Source: Azospirillum sp. 412522
Lineage (GTDB): Bacteria > Pseudomonadota > Alphaproteobacteria > Azospirillales > Azospirillaceae
Assembly: GCF_019805165.1 (NCBI RefSeq)
Contig: NZ_RWIJ01000012.1
Location: 62,001 to 126,000, forward strand
Direction of reading: 5' to 3'
DNA length: 64,000 nucleotides
The notes under the pieces are model-generated. The model was not told the DNA's origin and made no database searches. It saw nothing but the letters and a program-made list of their open reading frames with translations. The translations under genes were made by a program, and so were the position numbers. This document shows, in pieces, positions 30,597 through 40,247 of the stretch. Each line of letters opens with the position of its first letter. Positions within the stretch are counted from its first letter, which is position 1.

Positions 30597-32267
30597 TCAC
30601 TTCCCCTTGCCCGCCGCACGGATCTCCGAAAGGGTCCGGGTCGGGGTCAGGGCTTCGGGGTCGAGCTTGATGTGGAGGATCGCCGGCAGGCCCGACGCGC
30701 GGGCGCGCTCGAAGGCCGGGGCGAACTGGTCGGTGGTCTCCACCGTCTCGCCATGGCCGCCATAGGCGCGGGCGAAGGCGGCGAAGTCGGGATTCTGCAG
30801 CCGGGTGCCGGACACGCGGCCGGGATACTCGCGCTCCTGATGCATGCGGATGGTGCCGTACATGCCGTTGTCGACGACCAGCACGATCACGGCGGCGCCT
30901 TCCTGCACGGCGGTGCCGAATTCCAGCCCGGTCATCTGGAAGCAGCCGTCGCCGGCGAAGCACAAAACGTCGCGCGTGCGGTGCTGCAGCTTGGCGGCGA
31001 TGGCCGCCGGCAGGCCGTAGCCCATCGAGCCGCAGACCGGCGCCGCCTGCGTGCCGAACCGGCGGAAGCGGTGGAAGCGGTGGATCCAGGTGGCGTAGTT
31101 GCCGGCGCCGTTGGTGAAGATGGCATCATGCTTCAGCCGTTCGTCCAGCCAGGCCATGATGCGGCCCATCTGCACGTCGCCGGGACCGGATTCGGGCGGG
31201 GTGCTCCACGCCTCGTAGGCGGCGTGCGCCGCTTCGGCGCGGGTGGCCCAGCCCGGCTTCGCCGTCACGGCCAGCCCCGCTACCGCTTCAAGGAAGGCGG
31301 CTGGCGTGGCGACCATGCCCAGCGTCGGGCGATAGACGCGGCCGATCTCCTCCGCGCCGGGGTGGATGTGGACCACCGTTTTGCCCCCCAGTTCCCCCGG
31401 ATCCGGAATGCCCAGCAGGTCATAGGCCTGCGACGGCACTTCGGAGAAGCGGTCGCCCAGCAGGATCAGCAGGTCGCTGTCCCTGACCAGTGCCGTCAGC
31501 TTCGGGTTGATGCCCAGCCCGACGTCGCCGGCATAGAGCGGGTGGCAGTGGTCGAACAGCATCTGGCGGCGGAAGGTCACCGCCACCGGCAGCGACAGCC
31601 GCTCCGCGAAAAGCCGGAGTGCCGCGACCGACTCCTCCGTCCAGCGGGAGCCGCCGACGACCAGCAGGGGCCGTTCCGCCTTGGCCAGCAGGGCGCCGAA
31701 GGACGCCACCTGGGCCGGGGTGGGGGCGCTGTCGACCGGCTCCGCCCGCGGGGCGACGGCGACGTCGGCGGTTTCGGTCAGCGTGTCCTCGGGCAGGGCC
31801 AGCACCACCGGGCCGGGGCGGCCGGCCATCGCGGTGTGGAAGGCGCGGGAGATCATCTCCGGCACGCGGTCGGCGCTGTCGATCTCGGCGACCCATTTGC
31901 ACATGCCGCCGAACAGCTTGCCGTAGTCGACCTCCTGGAAGGCGTCGCGGCCGCGCATGCCGCGCTCGATCTGGCCGACCAGGACGACCAGCGGAGTCTC
32001 GTCCTGCTGGGCGACATGGATGCCCGACGCGGCGTTGGTGGCGCCGGGGCCGCGGGTGACGAGGCAGACGCCGGGACGGCCGGTCAGCTTGGCCTGCGCC
32101 TCGGCCATCATCGCCGCACCGCCTTCGTGGCGGGCGACGACCATCTCGATCGGGCTGTCGTGCAGGGCGTCCAGCACGGCGAGATAGCTCTCGCCCGGCA
32201 CGCCGAACACCCGCCGCACGCCCTGCGCCTCCAGCGCCTCGACGATCAACTGACCACCGGTCTTCAT
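30597..32267 (-). CDS. Thiamine diphosphate-dependent enzyme (acetolactate synthase-like)
   Basis: 556 aa with the three-domain IlvB fold: N-terminal PYR domain with the catalytic glutamate in VVARHEGGAAMMAEAQA, middle domain with PLLVVGGSRWTEE, and the ThDP motif GDGCFQMTGLEFGTAVQEGA to DNGMYGTIR at about 435-470. No small IlvH-type subunit is adjacent, so it is likely a catabolic decarboxylase or lyase rather than the biosynthetic acetolactate synthase. Substrate not predictable. Paired with the ALDH7 gene downstream and divergent from a GcvA-like LysR regulator. Confidence 0.85.
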   Translation of the reverse strand: MKTGGQLIVEALEAQGVRRVFGVPGESYLAVLDALHDSPIEMVVARHEGGAAMMAEAQAKLTGRPGVCLVTRGPGATNAASGIHVAQQDETPLVVLVGQIERGMRGRDAFQEVDYGKLFGGMCKWVAEIDSADRVPEMISRAFHTAMAGRPGPVVLALPEDTLTETADVAVAPRAEPVDSAPTPAQVASFGALLAKAERPLLVVGGSRWTEESVAALRLFAERLSLPVAVTFRRQMLFDHCHPLYAGDVGLGINPKLTALVRDSDLLILLGDRFSEVPSQAYDLLGIPDPGELGGKTVVHIHPGAEEIGRVYRPTLGMVATPAAFLEAVAGLAVTAKPGWATRAEAAHAAYEAWSTPPESGPGDVQMGRIMAWLDERLKHDAIFTNGAGNYATWIHRFHRFRRFGTQAAPVCGSMGYGLPAAIAAKLQHRTRDVLCFAGDGCFQMTGLEFGTAVQEGAAVIVLVVDNGMYGTIRMHQEREYPGRVSGTRLQNPDFAAFARAYGGHGETVETTDQFAPAFERARASGLPAILHIKLDPEALTPTRTLSEIRAAGKGK

Positions 32268-32394
32268 CGCGAACCCGCCCCGCCCTGCCTATGGGAATTT
32301 TCCGGATCTCCAGGATACCGACCGTGCCGCGCCGCGCGCCAGAGCGCAAACGACTTTCTTTCCACGCCTCATGAGCTTTGGTAATGAAGCGGTC

Positions 32395-33312
32395 ATGGAT
32401 CTGCAGCGCCGCCTCCTCCCCTCCATGAGCATGCTGACCGCCTTCGAGGCGGCGGCCCGCACCGGCAGCTTCACCGCGGCGGCGGCGGAGCTGTCGCTGA
32501 CCCAAGGGGCGGTCAGCCGGCAGATCAAGGCGCTGGAGGACCAGATCGGCACGGCGCTGTTCATCCGCAAGGGCCAGCGGGTGACCCTGACCCCGACCGG
32601 CGCGCTCTATGCCGATCCGATCCGCGACGCGCTGCGCCAGATCGCGGCGGCCACCGTGCGGACCATCGCCGCGCCCAAGGGCGGCGTGCTGAACCTCGCC
32701 ATCCTGCCGACCTTTGGCACGCGCTGGCTGGTGCCGCGGCTGCCGGCCTTCCAGGCGGCGCATCCGCAGGTGACGATCCATTTCACCACCAAGCTGGTAC
32801 CCTTCGATTTCCGCCTGCACGACCTGGACGCCGCCATCCATTACGGGTTCGGCGACTGGCCCGACGCCGTCTGCGACCATCTGCTGGACGAGGAGGTGCT
32901 GCCGGTCTGCTCTCCCGCCTTCCTCAAGGCGCATCCGGTGACGGAGCCGGCCGGTCTTCTGTCCCTGCCGCTCCTGCATACCAGCACGCGCGCCGATGCC
33001 TGGAACGACTGGCTGTCGGCCCAAGGCCTCGCACCCCGTCCAGGCGCCGGCATGGTGTTCGAGCAGTTCGCCACCACCGCCCAGGCGGCGGAGGCAGGGC
33101 TGGGCGTCGCCTTGCTGCCCACCCTGCTGGTCCGCGCCGAACTGGACGACGGCACCCTGGTCCCGGCCATCGACCGGCCGTACCGCAGCGCGCGGGCCTA
33201 TTATCTGGTCCACCCCCGCGGCAAGGCCAACCATCCGCCCTTCGCCGCCTTCCGCCAGTGGCTTCTGGCGGAGGCGCAAGGAGAGCTGCGGGAAGTGCAG
33301 CCCTCCGCGTAG
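32395..33312 (+). CDS. LysR family transcriptional regulator (GcvA-like)
   Basis: 305 aa from the ATG of MDLQRRLLPS; an ATG 24 bp upstream is possible. HTH at residues 12-60 (LTAFEAAARTGSFTAAAAEL, SLTQGAVSRQIKALED). The effector domain shows TFGTRWLVPRLPAFQAAHP and DAAIHYGFGDWPDAVCDHL, the pattern of the GcvA/AmpR-like group. It is divergent from the ThDP enzyme-ALDH7 pair (127 bp between the starts) and is the likely regulator of that pair. Confidence 0.9.
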   Translation: MDLQRRLLPSMSMLTAFEAAARTGSFTAAAAELSLTQGAVSRQIKALEDQIGTALFIRKGQRVTLTPTGALYADPIRDALRQIAAATVRTIAAPKGGVLNLAILPTFGTRWLVPRLPAFQAAHPQVTIHFTTKLVPFDFRLHDLDAAIHYGFGDWPDAVCDHLLDEEVLPVCSPAFLKAHPVTEPAGLLSLPLLHTSTRADAWNDWLSAQGLAPRPGAGMVFEQFATTAQAAEAGLGVALLPTLLVRAELDDGTLVPAIDRPYRSARAYYLVHPRGKANHPPFAAFRQWLLAEAQGELREVQPSA

Positions 33313-33313
33313 C

Positions 33314-35089
33314 TCACACCGCCGCCAGTTCGCCGATCCCGTCGCCGTCGCGCCGGACGGTCAGCCGCCGTTCGTGGAAGGCGGCGAGGCTGGGACGATG
33401 GCCGACGCTGACCAGGGCGGTGCCGGGCAGCCGGTCGCGCAGCAGGCCGTAGAGCCGCTCCTCCGTCTCCGGGTCGCAGGCGGAGGTCGCCTCGTCCAGA
33501 TAGAGCCAGTCGGGCTTGTGCAGCAGGGCGCGCGCGATGGCGATGCGCTGCTGCTCGCCGCCGGACAGGCGCTGCGACCAGTGATCCTCCTCCGCCAGAC
33601 GGTCGGCGAAGCCGGCCATGCCGACGGCGTCCAGCACCTCGCGCACCGCTTCGGCCGGGAAGGCGTCGGGGGCGGCCGGGTAGGTGACGGTGCTGCGCAA
33701 ACTGCCGATCGGAAGATAGGGCTTCTGCGGCAGCACCATGCTGCCGTTGGCCGCCGAGCCGCCGGGCGGCAGCGCGATCCGGCCCCGGCCAAAGGGCCAG
33801 ATGCCGGCGATGGCGCGCAGGATCGTGCTCTTGCCCGAACCCGAGGGGCCGGTGATCAGCAGCGTCTCTCCCGGCCGCACCGTCAGGTCGGCGCGGACAA
33901 GCGGGGTGCCGCCGTCGGGCAGGGTCAATGCCAACCCGTCCAGCGTCAGCGCCCCATCGGCCGCCACCGCGCGTTCCACCCCGGCATGGTCGCGGGCATC
34001 GGCGCGTACCCTTTCCACCGCATGGCGGAAGCCGGTCAGGCGGCTGGTGGTGGCGTGCCAGTCGGCCAGACTGACATAGGCGTCGATGAACCAGGACATC
34101 GCCCCCTGCACCTGCCCGAAGGCCTGCGAGGTCTGCATCAGCGATCCCAGCGGCAGGGCGCCGCTGAAATAGCGCGGGGCGGCGACCAGCAGCGGGAAGA
34201 TGATGGCGATCTGCCCGTAGGCGGAGGTGAACCAGACCAGCCGCTTCTGCGTGCGCATCAGCGACCACCAGTTGGCGACGACCTGGGCGAAGCGGTCGCC
34301 GAAGCCGCGCGCCTCCTGCGCCTCGCCCTGTTGCAGGGCGACGCTCTCCGCATTCTCGCGCAGGCGGACCATGGCGAAGCGGAAGTCGGCCTCGTACCGC
34401 TGCTGGTCGAAGCTGAGCCGGGCGAGCGGCTTGCCGATCCGGTGGGTGATCCAGGTGCCGGCGACGGCATAGACCAGCGCCACCCATACCATGTAGCCGG
34501 GCAGGTCGATGCCGAGCCAGGGGAGGGTGACCGAGCCTGACAGGCTCCACAGGATGGCGAGGAAGGAGACCAGCGAGACCAGATTGGTCATGAAGCCCAG
34601 CGACAGGCTCAGGGTCAGCTGGACGAAGCTGCGCAGATCCTCGGCGATGCGCTGGTCGGGGTTGTCGGTGCCGGTGTCGGCGAATTGCAGGCGGTAATAG
34701 GTCTGGTTCTCCAGCCAGTCGCCGAGATAGCGCTCGGTCAGCCAGCGGCGCCAGCGGATCTGCAGCATCTGGTTCAGGTAGAGGCGATAGACCGCCACCG
34801 CGATGAAGACCAGCGCCAGCCCGCCGAACACCAGCAGGGCGTGGATGAAGCCGTTCTGGTCCTTGTCCTGCAACGCGTTGAAGATGTCGGCGTTGATCTG
34901 GGTGAACCAGACCTCCATGAACACCGCCGCCAGATTGAGGACGACGATCGCCGCGAGCAGGCCGCGCGCCGCCCATTTCTCCTCCGACGACCAATAGGGC
35001 TTGGTCAGGCGCCAGACATCGGCCAGGAAGCGACGGGCGGCGGACAGGCGTCCGGAAGAGGGGGGCGGGGCATACGCACGCGCGGGCAT
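33314..35089 (-). CDS. ABC transporter with fused membrane and ATPase domains (SbmA/BacA-like, YddA type)
   Basis: 591 aa half-transporter. Membrane domain about 1-380 of the SbmA/BacA-like ABC_membrane_2 type: EVWFTQINADIFNALQDKD, LTERYLGDWLENQTYYRLQ, NPDQRIAEDLRSFV. ATPase domain with Walker A GPSGSGKSTILRA, signature LSGGEQQRIAIARAL and Walker B DWLYLDEATSA with H-loop SVGHR. Relatives include E. coli YddA and mycobacterial Rv1819c, which take up cobalamin and hydrophilic peptides; the substrate here is open. Tail-to-tail with the LysR gene, one base apart. Confidence 0.92.
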   Translation of the reverse strand: MPARAYAPPPSSGRLSAARRFLADVWRLTKPYWSSEEKWAARGLLAAIVVLNLAAVFMEVWFTQINADIFNALQDKDQNGFIHALLVFGGLALVFIAVAVYRLYLNQMLQIRWRRWLTERYLGDWLENQTYYRLQFADTGTDNPDQRIAEDLRSFVQLTLSLSLGFMTNLVSLVSFLAILWSLSGSVTLPWLGIDLPGYMVWVALVYAVAGTWITHRIGKPLARLSFDQQRYEADFRFAMVRLRENAESVALQQGEAQEARGFGDRFAQVVANWWSLMRTQKRLVWFTSAYGQIAIIFPLLVAAPRYFSGALPLGSLMQTSQAFGQVQGAMSWFIDAYVSLADWHATTSRLTGFRHAVERVRADARDHAGVERAVAADGALTLDGLALTLPDGGTPLVRADLTVRPGETLLITGPSGSGKSTILRAIAGIWPFGRGRIALPPGGSAANGSMVLPQKPYLPIGSLRSTVTYPAAPDAFPAEAVREVLDAVGMAGFADRLAEEDHWSQRLSGGEQQRIAIARALLHKPDWLYLDEATSACDPETEERLYGLLRDRLPGTALVSVGHRPSLAAFHERRLTVRRDGDGIGELAAV

Positions 35090-35197
35090 TGGTCGGCACT
35101 CGCAAGCGGTCGGGAGGATGCTTGCCGATTACCACCCTTTGCCGCCGCCGCGGCATGAAATCGCTGTCACTTGCCGTGGATCATCCGCAAGCGGGCT

Positions 35198-35968
35198 TCA
35201 GCGCTGTCCAGCCGAGCTTCGGCAGTCGCTCAGGATGTTGCCGACCGTCACCCGCTCCCGCTCGTCCATGCTGAGGCTCCAGCGCGCCTTCACCAGAATC
35301 CAGTCGGCGACATAGAGGCAGATGCCGTCGCGTTTGGGCGGCAGCCAGTCCTCCGGTCCCTTGGATCCCTTGGCGCGGTTGGCCTCGCGGCTGGCGGCCA
35401 GCAGGGTCAGCGGATCGCTGGTGTCGTTGGCATAGGCGGCGCGCTTCTCCCGGCTCCAGTCGTACCCGCCGCTGGCATAGGTCTCCTCCAGCGGCACGCG
35501 GTGGTCGATGTCGACCATCTGCGGGTCGGTGAAGCGCTCGCCGGTATAGGGATCGAGCCAGTCGCCGGACTTCACGCTGCAGCCCTTGGCATCCAGGGTC
35601 GCTGCGCGCCGGGAATCGCGGATCAGCACTTTTTCGCGCGCATTCAGGCAACCGCCATCGAGCGCCAGCCAGTGCGGCCAGTCCTCGCGCTGGTAGCCGC
35701 CGCGCTTTTCGGGCTCCACCCGGATGCCGTCGAGCTGGCGGGCCACCTCGGCATAGTCGATCCGGTCCGTGGGACGGGCGACGACCGGCGGTGGCGGTTC
35801 GGCGGGCTCCTGCCTGCGCGGCTGGCGGGGACGGTGGGGCTCCTCGCCCAGCAGGCGGTCGAGCGTTCCGGGCGGGATGATGTGGAGCCGCTCGGCCACC
35901 GCGACGACGGCGAGGATCGCGAGGACGACGAACAGCGCCCGCAGGGGAAGGGAACGGCGGCGGGGCAT
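35198..35968 (-). CDS. Secreted or membrane-anchored HNH endonuclease family protein
   Basis: 256 aa. A basic start then a hydrophobic segment (LRALFVVLAILAVVAVAE, residues 9-26) forms an uncleaved or cleaved signal, followed by a proline-rich linker. The nuclease core resembles the DUF1524/GmrSD C-terminal HNH fold: VDIDHRVPLEETYASGG (D-H-x-x-P), NDTSDPLTLLAASREANRAK and GSKGPEDWLPP, with cysteines C105 and C129 that could form a disulfide. It would act in the periplasm or outside the cell on DNA; nutrient scavenging or DNA processing is possible. Neighbours give no clue. Confidence 0.85.
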   Translation of the reverse strand: MPRRRSLPLRALFVVLAILAVVAVAERLHIIPPGTLDRLLGEEPHRPRQPRRQEPAEPPPPVVARPTDRIDYAEVARQLDGIRVEPEKRGGYQREDWPHWLALDGGCLNAREKVLIRDSRRAATLDAKGCSVKSGDWLDPYTGERFTDPQMVDIDHRVPLEETYASGGYDWSREKRAAYANDTSDPLTLLAASREANRAKGSKGPEDWLPPKRDGICLYVADWILVKARWSLSMDERERVTVGNILSDCRSSAGQR

Positions 35969-36095
35969 GTCACCCCGCCCGGGACGGATCCCCTCGCCCC
36001 CGCCGGGGAGAGGGGGATTTCGTCGACGCCGCCGTCATGCTCCGCTCACCTTTTTGATCCGCACCCCCCCCTCATACCCGCCTATGGCGCCCGCC

Positions 36096-37040
<945 letters not shown>

Positions 37041-37271
37041 GGTCCGTGCAAGCCCTTCCTTCGTTGCACCGGCTTCGCCGCGATGCAGCGGAGCGGCCGG
37101 TAATCCCTTCCAAGAGTCGGGACACAACCGGCGCCCCGCCAGACCATCTTCGGGATAGGGAGGCGCCCCAACCGGGGAGGACCCCCCGTCCAACCGGCGA
37201 CCGGAGGGGCGAATCGGTCCTGCTTCCTCCATGACGGTTTCGGGACAGGCGGGACCGATGGTTCAACAGGC

Positions 37272-37305
37272 TTATCCACCATCTTGTCCACGGTTCTGTG
37301 GATAA
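37272..37305. promoter_or_regulatory. Cluster of three DnaA-box-like 9-mers
   Basis: TTATCCACC at 37272-37280, TTGTCCACG at 37284-37292 and, on the opposite strand, the consensus box TTATCCACA (TGTGGATAA at 37297-37305). Three boxes in 34 bp is more than expected in GC-rich DNA. No AT-rich unwinding region, parA/parB, dnaA or gidA gene is nearby, so an origin is unlikely; a DnaA-titration or regulatory site is possible. Confidence 0.5.
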
Positions 37306-37428
37306 CCATGGTCAAGCTTGCCGGCTTCGAACGCGCGTCGGACCGGTCACACTGGTGCAGAAATGCTGCTGAATACGGACAGTTCCTCGACCGGATCCTT
37401 TGCTGCAAAGCACAAAGGCAGTCCAAGC

Positions 37429-37466
37429 AAAAAGCCCCGCCGTGGCGTCTTTGCCACAACGGGGCC
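37429..37466 (-). terminator. Rho-independent terminator of serC
   Basis: Read on the minus strand: GCCCCGTTGTGGC, loop AAAGAC, GCCACGGCGGGGC, then TTTTTG. The stem is about 13 bp with one mismatch and lies 57 bp after the serC stop. It separates serC from the epimerase gene downstream. Confidence 0.85.
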
Positions 37467-37522
37467 TTCCGAAAGCTCTGTTCGGGCCTGTGGACTAAGG
37501 CCCGGCTTGCGTTTGCCCGGCG

Positions 37523-38710
37523 TCAGTCCCGCCTGGGGCCGAGCGTCTCCGCCTTGACGATGGCGAAGGCCCAGTCGAGCCAGGGCAGCACCGCCTCCAT
37601 ATCCTCGTTCTCCACCGTGGCCCCACCCCACAGGCGCAGGCCGGGAGGCGCATCGCGGTAGGAACCGGCGTCGAAGGCGGCCTCCTCCTTCTCCAGCAGG
37701 GCGGACATCTTCTTGGCGAAGGCGGCCTGGGCGTCCTCCGGCAGGGCGGTCACCTCCGGATCGGTGAAGCGCAGGCAGATCGAGGTGCAGGAGCGGTTGG
37801 CCGGATCCTTGGCGAGGAAACCGGCCCAGGGGCTGGCCTCCACCCAGTCCGCGACGATGCGCAGGTTCTGCTCCGAACGGCGGATCAGCTGGGTCAGGCC
37901 GCCCAGCGAAAGGGCCCAGCGCAGGCCGTCGATGGCATCCTCGACGCACAGCATCGACGGCGTGTTGATGGTGTCGCCCTCGAAGATGCCTTCGATCAGC
38001 TTGCCGTTCTTGGTCATGCGGAAGATCTTCGGCAGCGGCCGGTCGGGCTGGAAGCTTTCCAGCCGTTCGACGGCGCGCGGGCTCAGCACCAGCATGCCGT
38101 GCGCCGCCTCGCCGCCCAGCACCTTCTGCCAGGACCATGTGGCGACGTCGATCTTGTGCCAGGGCAGCGCCATGGCGAAGGCGGCGGAGGTGGCGTCGCA
38201 GATGCTCAGCCCTTCGCGGTCGTCGGCGATCCAGCCGCCGTCGGCCACGCGCACGCCGGCGGTGGTGCCGTTCCAGGTGAAGACGACGTCACGGCTGAAA
38301 TCGACCGCCGACAGGTCCGGCAACTCGCCATAGGGGGCGATCAGGTTGCGGACGTCGGGCAGCTTCAGCTGCTTGGCGACGTCGGTCACCCATTCCTTGC
38401 CGAAGCTCTCCCAGGCCAGCATGTCGACGCCGCGGGCGCCCAGCATCGACCACAGCGCCATCTCCACCGCACCGGTGTCGGAGGCCGGGACGATGCCGAT
38501 GCGGTAGTCGCCAGGGATGCCCAGCACCGCGCGGGTGAGGTCGATGACCTCCTTCAGCTTGGCCTTGCCCGGCTTGGAGCGGTGGGAGCGGCCGAGCAGC
38601 GCGCCGTCCAGCGCGTCGAGCGACCAGCCCGGACGCTTCGCGCAGGGACCCGAGGAGAAGAGCGGAGTATTGGGCCGGCGGCTGGGCCGGCTGGCGCTGC
38701 TGGCAGTCAT
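37523..38710 (-). CDS. serC: Phosphoserine aminotransferase
   Basis: 395 aa PLP-dependent class V aminotransferase making 3-phosphoserine from 3-phosphohydroxypyruvate and glutamate in serine biosynthesis. Signatures include [55 protein letters not shown] and the PLP lysine in [18 protein letters not shown]. It belongs to the Methanosarcina/alphaproteobacterial SerC branch rather than the E. coli type. ATG at 38710 follows AGGAAG by 8 nt. In many alphaproteobacteria serA follows; here a terminator and an epimerase follow instead. Confidence 0.93.
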   Translation of the reverse strand: MTASSASRPSRRPNTPLFSSGPCAKRPGWSLDALDGALLGRSHRSKPGKAKLKEVIDLTRAVLGIPGDYRIGIVPASDTGAVEMALWSMLGARGVDMLAWESFGKEWVTDVAKQLKLPDVRNLIAPYGELPDLSAVDFSRDVVFTWNGTTAGVRVADGGWIADDREGLSICDATSAAFAMALPWHKIDVATWSWQKVLGGEAAHGMLVLSPRAVERLESFQPDRPLPKIFRMTKNGKLIEGIFEGDTINTPSMLCVEDAIDGLRWALSLGGLTQLIRRSEQNLRIVADWVEASPWAGFLAKDPANRSCTSICLRFTDPEVTALPEDAQAAFAKKMSALLEKEEAAFDAGSYRDAPPGLRLWGGATVENEDMEAVLPWLDWAFAIVKAETLGPRRD

Positions 38711-38875
38711 GGGGCGAACTTCCTGGGGGCGGACTTCCTGTCCCGGAACAGGAATGTGCGGAGGTCCGGACCTTAAAAGCTGCACCTGCCGCCGTCAATC
38801 GAGGGCGTGTCAAGGGATGCGGAACCCAGCATGGCCGCAGCCGCAGGTCCCGCTCCGCCGAAATCGCTTGGCCGC

Positions 38876-39343
38876 CTACTTGGTACGGCCGATCCTGCCG
38901 TTGCGGTAGGTCCAGGCGGCGTCGGCCCCGCCGCCCGGCTGCGGCATGGACACGGTCAGGGTGTCGTTGTCGATGGTGACCTGGGCAGCGTCGCTGCACG
39001 AGCCGAAGGGATAGGAGACCGTCGGCTGCGGCCCGCCGACCTCCAGGATGCGGAAGCGGGTCGGGCAGTCCTTGGCGCCGGTGTCGGACTGGAACAGGGC
39101 GATCCAGCGATCCTTCAGGGAGTAGGCGCCGACGAAGGACAGCATGTCGCTCTCCTTGTCCTCGAACACGGGCTTGTCGTTCACCGAAACCTGGGTGTGC
39201 TTCGGCCCGATGTCGGTCATCGTCAGCACGGTGTTGCCCAGCGCCGCCATCAGGCGCGGCTCCGCCGCATCGGCGGACGTCACGATCCCGGAGGCGATCG
39301 AAAGGCTGCCCACCACCGCGGCGCACACACTAAGAACCCGCAA
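38876..39343 (-). CDS. Secreted protein of unknown function
   Basis: 155 aa with a signal peptide (MRVLSVCAAVVGSLSIASGI, cleavage near ADAAEP). The mature part is about 128 residues with two cysteines (DCPTRF and GSCSDA) that could pair in the periplasm, and ends in TYRNGRIGRTK. Mostly beta by appearance. No family recognised. It stands alone between serC and another small secreted protein gene on the same strand. Confidence 0.75.
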   Translation of the reverse strand: MRVLSVCAAVVGSLSIASGIVTSADAAEPRLMAALGNTVLTMTDIGPKHTQVSVNDKPVFEDKESDMLSFVGAYSLKDRWIALFQSDTGAKDCPTRFRILEVGGPQPTVSYPFGSCSDAAQVTIDNDTLTVSMPQPGGGADAAWTYRNGRIGRTK

Positions 39344-39465
39344 AGGCCGTCTCCCTGGCTGCTGCGCCCCGGCGGGGCGGCTTTACCGAACCGGGCGCAC
39401 CATAATGCGGTGAGCGCCTGGCCGGAAGCCGTCCTTTTCGCCGGTGGACGGGGCAGCGGGTCGCC

Positions 39466-39816
39466 TTAGCGGATGTTGACGCTGAAACCGAAGCCGGGAG
39501 CGACCGGCTGGGGCGCGTAGACGACGGGGGGCGGCGCATAGATCACCCGCGGCGGAGGGGGCGGGGCATACACGACCGGCGGCGGCGCGTAGATCACGGG
39601 CGGCGGCGCGTAGTAGCCGCGCTCGCGCCAGTGGCGGTGATGGGGACGGTCCCAGCCGCGCCACTCCGGCCCGCCGCGGCCGCGCCATTCGCGGCCATAA
39701 TCTCCGCGCCAGCCATCATGGGCGGCGGCAGGGGCGACGGTGGCACCCAGCATCGATCCGGCGACCAGAGCGCCCAGAACCACGGCTTTCAATCCAGAAC
39801 CAAAGCGGCCAGTCAT
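39466..39816 (-). CDS. Secreted protein with YAPPPV repeats
   Basis: 116 aa. Signal peptide (hydrophobic AVVLGALVAGSMLGATVAPA, cleavage near AAAHDG), then a Trp/Arg/Gly/His-rich stretch (WRGRGGPEWRGWDRPHHRHW) and four to five proline-tyrosine repeats of the form YAPPPV(I/V), ending GFGFSVNIR. Such proline- and tyrosine-rich proteins occur widely in Rhodospirillales envelopes; function is unknown. Likely disordered and surface or periplasmic. Confidence 0.75.
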   Translation of the reverse strand: MTGRFGSGLKAVVLGALVAGSMLGATVAPAAAHDGWRGDYGREWRGRGGPEWRGWDRPHHRHWRERGYYAPPPVIYAPPPVVYAPPPPPRVIYAPPPVVYAPQPVAPGFGFSVNIR

Positions 39817-40019
39817 TCCGGCATCCTCCTGGTGTCGGGGGTATCTTGTCCCCTCATGAACCGAAGAACGTCGCCGCTCCCGATTTCATTCCACCCGTTC
39901 GACAAGGATTTGGTCGTATGGCTTTAGTCATAGCCAAATCGGTATGGTCATCGTCGGTACGGTCATTGTCACCGTGCCCACCCTTCCCCGTGCCGGGCAT
40001 TCATGGTAAATGATCGGCC

Positions 40020-40247
40020 ATGGTAGAGACCCGACGCACCGGTGACCGTTCGAACGAGCCGATCCGCCCCGACTCCGGCGGCGGGCGTGTTCCCGCGGCC
40101 GGCGCGCGGGCACGGGCGGAAGGCGTCGTCCAGCAGGGACGGCAGCGTGTCCCGACCCTGCGCGAACTGGCTGCATTGGTGGTCAACGGGGTGTTGACCC
40201 TGCCGCGCAACTACCGCCGCGGCATGTTCCTCGACGTTCAGGTGTAG
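40020..40247 (+). CDS. Possible small protein, unrecognised
   Basis: 75 codons. The C-terminal 30 residues (LRELAALVVNGVLTLPRNYR, then RGMFLDVQV) look like a folded helix-turn segment, while the first half is low-complexity and basic. No good ribosome site is seen. It overlaps the end of the glycosyltransferase gene on the other strand by 10 bp. If it is not real, 39817-40237 is a gene-free stretch in which I see nothing else. Confidence 0.3.
   Translation: MVETRRTGDRSNEPIRPDSGGGRVPAAGARARAEGVVQQGRQRVPTLRELAALVVNGVLTLPRNYRRGMFLDVQV

Larger units (their letters stand above)
37041..37522. other. 482-bp gene-free region with DnaA-box-like cluster and serC terminator
   Basis: Between the epimerase and serC, both on the minus strand. 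Contains three DnaA-box-like 9-mers (37272-37305) and the serC terminator (37429-37466). Frames crossing it on either strand are low-complexity and lack ribosome sites, so no gene is called. Confidence 0.6.

Noticed and set aside
37272..37305. Replication origin
   Set aside because: DnaA-like boxes are present but there is no AT-rich unwinding region, iterons or replication/partition genes nearby.
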